NCBI GenBank assembly: GCA_963930655.1
Contig: OZ005608.1
Span: 21,167,271-21,231,270 of the forward strand
Direction of reading: 5' to 3'
Source of the DNA: Myrica gale
Lineage: Eukaryota; Streptophyta; Magnoliopsida; Fagales; Myricaceae
Length of the DNA stretch: 64,000 bases
The translations under genes and the position numbers were made by a program. The notes under the pieces are model-generated. The model was not told the DNA's origin and did not search any database. It worked only from the letters and a program-made list of their open reading frames with translations. This document shows, in pieces, positions 59,870-64,000 of the stretch (the stretch's first letter is position 1; each line of letters starts with the position of its first letter).

Positions 59870-60540
59870 TTAAAATTTTTAATTTTTAAAAATTAATTTA
59901 AAAAGCTTTAAAATCTTGTTTATTTTCATAAATTATTTTTTTATTATAAAAAAATTGACTAAAATTATTTTTATTTTTGACATAACTCTTTTTTAAAATT
60001 TAGTAGACGTCTAATATTCCTCAATTCTCGTAACATTCTCAAATTTTTTTTTTTAAAAAAAAATCTTACATAAAATAATTTCTATTTTTAAATTTTTAAC
60101 ATCAAATAAAATTAAATTAAAGTGAAAACAGAGTATCTCGAATCGAGATTCGAGGACGGAAGTTCGGAGCATCGGGACTTGGGCCCAAACGGCATCGAGG
60201 CTGCAAAGTGCACTATCCCGCAACCGAGTTTCCTCTATTTATTCTAAACCACAGATGCCCTAATCTACGAAATAACACCAACACCCCTACTTTTCCAATT
60301 TTAGACCATTTTACCCTCCTCATAAATTAATAATAAAGCTCATAAGAAGAAGTAAAACCATTGGCCTTTATTGTCGAGCTGGCTACTTGAAAAAATACGT
60401 GTCAGCTAACTATTGCGTGCTAGGGGTAGTGAAGCTGGGATGCGTATAAACTACGTGGCCGATAATTCGAAGCGAGAACGGAACCAAAAATAGCGTTAAA
60501 TTTCGTTAAATGTGGAGGCTTGGAAACTAAGCCCACCCCC
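59870..60540. other. AT-rich spacer between the array and the 80-aa gene
   Basis: Beyond the block match the sequence is AT-rich with no supported gene. A short stretch near 60128-60230 (tctcgaatcgagattcgagg ... gcatcgaggctgcaaag) resembles the array sequence near 35870-35930 and 50530-50580, so array-derived DNA extends this far in pieces. Confidence 0.45.
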
Positions 60541-60541
60541 T

Positions 60542-60553
60542 GGGTATAAAAGG
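60542..60553 (+). promoter_or_regulatory. TATA box of the 80-aa protein gene
   Basis: The sequence gggtataaaagg is a near-perfect TATA box about 200 bases before the ATG at 60746, which leaves a 5' UTR of about 170 bases. Confidence 0.7.
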
Positions 60554-60745
60554 ACTCCTACCAGAGCTCTAAACAGCGAGACAGTCAGACAGAGATAAAA
60601 GAGGTCGAATAAAGAAAGAATTGCGCAGAGAGAGAAGCGGTTAGTCGAGATCCGGCGAGGTGCGACGGGTGTCGTCCATTGTATCTTGGAATACTGAGTG
60701 ATACTTCTTCTTGTAGTCGGAGTTTCGAAGGCAGGGGAGAAGAAA

Positions 60746-61309
60746 ATGAAGGGGTCGTGTACGCTGGTGGCGTCGGTAATAGCCGCATCCACGGTGGCTC
60801 TCGGCTCCTCTTCTTCAAAAGCAGATCGTGGCACCTCCGTTCATCCTTGCTCGAACGAGGTACAGTACATAATTAGTCGATCTTTTAAGCTCAATGCAAA
60901 ATTTGTCTAGATCGCCCTGTTTGTGTGTTTGTTTCTTCGTTCGGTTGCTTCTCCTTCGTCTGTTTCTTTCATTTCTTTTTTATGCTCTTCTGCTGAGAGT
61001 CTCGAATTGTTCAATCCTCCGCTCTTGTAAGCCGGGGTTCTTCGATTATGATATGACATTTTCCCTCTCATTTCAAGCATTCAGCATTAAGTTCAATTTT
61101 TTTTTTCTTGTTTTCTTAGACAAATGTCTCGCACAAGTTTTTGCCCAACTTTTCATTAACCAAATTGTTTGTATTTTTAGGGGTTCTCTTCTTCATCTTC
61201 GCCGAAAAGTAGTATGGCAAATTCGCGAAGGTCATCAAATAAGGAGAAATTCGCGCCGAGATTCGACGGTCTAAGATTCATCGAGACGTTGGTCACGGCT
61301 CACAGATAA
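60746..61309 (+). CDS. Small plant protein with C-terminal FAPRFDGLRFIETLV motif, 80 aa
   Basis: Two exons (60746-60859 and 61181-61309, GT-AG, phase 0) encode 80 residues. The N-terminus MKGSCTLVASVIAASTVALG is hydrophobic enough for a signal anchor or targeting segment. A Ser-rich middle (SSSSSPKSS) follows, then a basic, conserved tail KEKFAPRFDGLRFIETLVTA ending at HR. The tail is of a kind known in short plant proteins of unknown function and resembles the end of the array proteins (APRFAPELDGL-CFETLV). The ATG at 60746 is chosen because it follows the TATA box at the right distance and the frame from it splices cleanly. Confidence 0.8.
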
Positions 61310-62510
61310 CCAAGCGCCATAACAACCCGGCTGTTTTTTTCCCCTCTGTTTTTAGCTACTAAGGGAGGTCGCGTATGGATTCTATTGCCATTGGCTGGGA
61401 TATGTAATTGCAGAGCAACTTCTTTCTTTCTTGGGTCGTTTCCGTATGCCGCTGGGTTTACTTTTTTTTTTTTGGTAATTTGGTTAATGATGGTGTAATA
61501 TGCTGAACCCAAAAGCGTGAGGGTCTCAATTTTTGTCATTGTCTCTCTTGTTTTGGAATGATTTCGTGCTATCTTTTTAATTACGATTCTTCCAGTATAT
61601 CCAAAGGATGTCTATCGCCGGAATTGCAATTTCCCGAACAAGATTGGTTCTCTTCTTGACATTAAATTTTCTGTCGTTTTATTAATTATACTATAAATTT
61701 TTTGTTCTATCCCTTGATTAGTTATTGACACCATGAATCGAATAGAAAAAATTGCAAATTCCAAGCCATCTCTTCCCCTTTCAATGCTTGATTAGTCTTT
61801 GGCCTAACTTGGAACTTCATTTTTATCATATTGAGGGGTGAAACATTGCAAACAAAACATGCCCTTAGCTGTTTGAGCAGGTAGTAGAATTGCCCTTAGT
61901 ATATGATTTAATGTCCGGGCAGGTAGTATAAATGGCAGCTCGAGGCATTTATTTGGCCTCATGGGAATTTATGACTTGAGTGTACCACACGAAAAGCAAT
62001 GAAATTTGACAAATAACCCCAATTGAATGCTTGAAATTTCCCTTTGTTTGCAAATTGAAATCTAGATCTACCCTTCTGTCCAAGCTCGGTTTTACTTTCC
62101 TCCTTGGTTTGCTTCGTTACTTCTCTTGAATTATGTTTAGGACTTGCGTTGCCATTGAAGCAATAAATATATATATTGTATGGCAAGTTTTCTTACGGGC
62201 AATGATGGGAAGCAGGTGTTAGATGGTTAGACATTTTGGTAGATGACGAACGAAATTTGTTTAGAACGTGAGTGGCTGGTTAGATGAAAGAGGAAAGCAC
62301 GTACTACCACCATAGGCTAAACATGCTACTAATGTATATTGTATAGGCCTGTCTGTTTCTTTTTATATATAAAAAGTATGCCTTTTTCTATGGAAGTCGT
62401 GATCTGTCATCTTCGATGATATAACTGGACGTTTTGGATGAACGTGATGATGATGATCTGTCCTCTTCTGTTTAGTTAATAAAAATTTTAGTTTTAATTA
62501 TAATAAATAA
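61310..62510. other. 3' flank of the 80-aa gene and intergenic DNA
   Basis: No further gene is supported. The nearby short frames on the minus strand (61300-61539, 61959-62186) have no recognisable content. Confidence 0.45.
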
Positions 62511-62740
62511 AGATAAATGTAAAATCAATCCATGTATTATAGGCAAAATTTGATTTAGTCCCTATGATATGAAAAACATCGATTTAGTCCCTGTGATTCT
62601 ATTTTCGTTTGTTATTGATCCTCCATCAGAGACTGATTTTATCACTTTCTGAAATTACAGAGACTAAATCGATGTTTTTCATATTATAGGGACTAAATCG
62701 ATTTTTGCGTATAGCACAAACACCAATTTTACATTTATCC
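62511..62740. repeat. Hairpin MITE, about 230 bp
   Basis: The ends agataaatgtaaaat and attttacatttatcc are inverted repeats. The interior also pairs (tgatatgaaaaacatcgatt with aatcgatgtttttcatatta), so the whole element can fold. It belongs to the same family as the elements at 35.6 and 50.3 kb. There is no coding capacity. Confidence 0.7.
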
Positions 62741-62818
62741 CTAATAACTAATATAATTAGGTCCATAATTACCATCATTTACTATACAAATGGAAGAGCA
62801 GCTAGCAGTCCTTAAACA

Positions 62819-62842
62819 CCATATATATATATATATATATAT
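62819..62842. repeat. TA microsatellite
   Basis: A run of about a dozen AT dinucleotides. Similar runs occur at 63419-63437 and at the right edge of the window (63977-64000, continuing beyond it). Confidence 0.85.
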
Positions 62843-63499
62843 GAATTGAATGACCTCTCTAATTGATCAATTCATGTGTTTTCTTACATCTCCAATTTTT
62901 AAACTTAAATTTTTAATCTTTTAAATTTGAAGTATGAAGCTGCACAGTTTTTATATTACTTTAGTCTTTGACTTAACTATAATTAATTTTTTTAAAATTG
63001 TCACATCATCTCAAAATATAATGAAATTACTGTCCTATATTTGAATTTGGCATGGGGTTTTTTCCTTTCTTATAAAATTAAAATTTGACGGCTCCCGATC
63101 AAAACATGAGAATGTTACGTGTCGAAGTGGAAGTGGTAGATATTTCGTTGTACTATAAATTATTATTTTGTCACATTATATTTATTAATTATTAATTTTA
63201 AAAATTAATTATGAGATTTTGATTTGTACCATTATTATTTTTGTCAATTATAATCACTAACTATTGATTTTAAACATATTGCTTATAAAATTATTATTTT
63301 TTTAAAAAAATCATTTTTAATTCAAATTGATGGAAATTTTTAAAATTTCAATGTAATATGAAAAAAATAATAGATTAAATGTAAAAGTATCAAAACATAA
63401 TTGGAAAGGTCCAGATTGTATATATATATATATATATTTTTTAAAATGATCAACCTTAGCTTAGCCAGAATCCAAGCTCACTGTGCAAAAAATCTCATT

Positions 63500-63905
63500 T
63501 GATCTGTATCATTCCATGCGGAGCATAGAATTTAGAATCTTCTAGTTGGCGTTTTCTTCAAATCACCTCAACGCCTCACGTCTAGATGTTTTTGTGTGTT
63601 CATAATTGACCTTACGAAACGGTCGACTGCTGTTTGATGAGGTTTCCCTGTCTCAAGCATGCTTCGTCCGAAAGCAATCAGCACGTACGACCACAAGCCT
63701 ATAGTTGGCGGGCCCCGGAAGGAAAAATTTGCATCAAAGCTAATGGTTTCAGTCCATTAGAAAACAAACAGGTTTCGGCCACAGGAACGAGGTCTTGGCT
63801 TCTGTTGGTTCAATGGCGTTCACACACTGGACTCACGGGCGCACCGCGTCATTTTCTTGCAAGTCGCAATCGTCCGTATGTCAGTAAGTTCTCTAAAGGA
63901 TAGAC
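63500..63905 (+). other. Less AT-rich stretch with an unrecognised open frame
   Basis: Between AT-rich flanks, 63634-63903 stays open for 89 codons and is noticeably richer in G and C. No family is recognised and no splice or promoter context supports it. It may be an exon fragment or the edge of a gene beyond the window. Confidence 0.2.
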
Positions 63906-64000
63906 CACTCACCTCTAAGAGTAAATAAGGATTCATCCTTTGCTTGTAAAAAAATTACAAATAATAGACATTTACTTATATATATATATATATATATATA

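Larger units (their letters stand above)
45528..59870. repeat. Duplicated block 2 (units D, E, F)
   Basis: Second copy of the A'-B-C block at 31854-40510, enlarged by the 2.56-kb gene-carrying hAT, the 1.7-kb SINE with nested element, and MITEs at 47646, 48040 and 54456. It keeps a complete type-1 gene (D) where block 1 has only the orphan promoter. The right limit is where the match to about 40350 fades. Confidence 0.8.

Overview
The window is plant nuclear DNA: AT-rich, with multi-exon genes carrying GT-AG introns, plant-specific protein families (subtilase, plant beta-1,3-galactosyltransferase, a membrane-anchored START protein) and a dense load of hAT, Mutator-like and MITE-type DNA transposons plus tRNA-derived SINEs. 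The gene set fits a flowering plant, probably a woody dicot, but nothing seen here fixes the species.

Layout. 1-3772 (minus): nearly complete subtilisin-like serine protease, running off the left edge. 3773-9825: repeat-rich intergenic DNA, including a 1.6-kb hAT element nested in a MITE. 9826-14472 (plus): 11-exon probable beta-1,3-galactosyltransferase. 14473-20858: intergenic, with a 375-bp hAT MITE, a MITE, a 215-bp hAT deletion derivative and a possible hAT-like element. 20859-23715 (plus): 6-exon START-domain protein with hydrophobic segments at both ends. 23716-28400: no firm gene. 28.4-59.9 kb: an array of duplicated units with six copies of one small minus-strand gene (A-F below) plus one unit that has lost its gene. 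59.9-64 kb: a two-exon gene for an 80-residue protein (plus), then AT-rich DNA with a hairpin MITE and TA microsatellites.

The array is the most informative part. Three unit types recur in order: type 1 (A at 28.8 kb, gene-less A' at 32.6 kb, D at 46.5 kb), type 2 (B 34.4 kb, E 49.1 kb), type 3 (C 38.2 kb, F 55.8 kb). A'-B-C (about 31.85-40.5 kb) and D-E-F (about 45.5-59.9 kb) are two copies of one three-gene block. F has a premature stop and A' keeps its promoter but has lost its coding region. Because the blocks are paralogous, each later transposon insertion has an empty site in the sister block. This polarises a hAT element carrying a fragment of a UDP-glucose:glycoprotein glucosyltransferase gene (50.7-53.2 kb), a SINE later split by another element (56.7-58.4 kb), a 1.05-kb GC-rich palindromic Mutator-like element (44.5-45.5 kb) and several MITEs.

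The array proteins and the 80-residue protein at 60.7 kb share a C-terminal motif of the form APRF-(x)-DGL-xx-F/I-ETLV, so they may be distant relatives. The three larger genes have ordinary, unrelated roles: secreted protease, Golgi glycosyltransferase and lipid-binding membrane protein.
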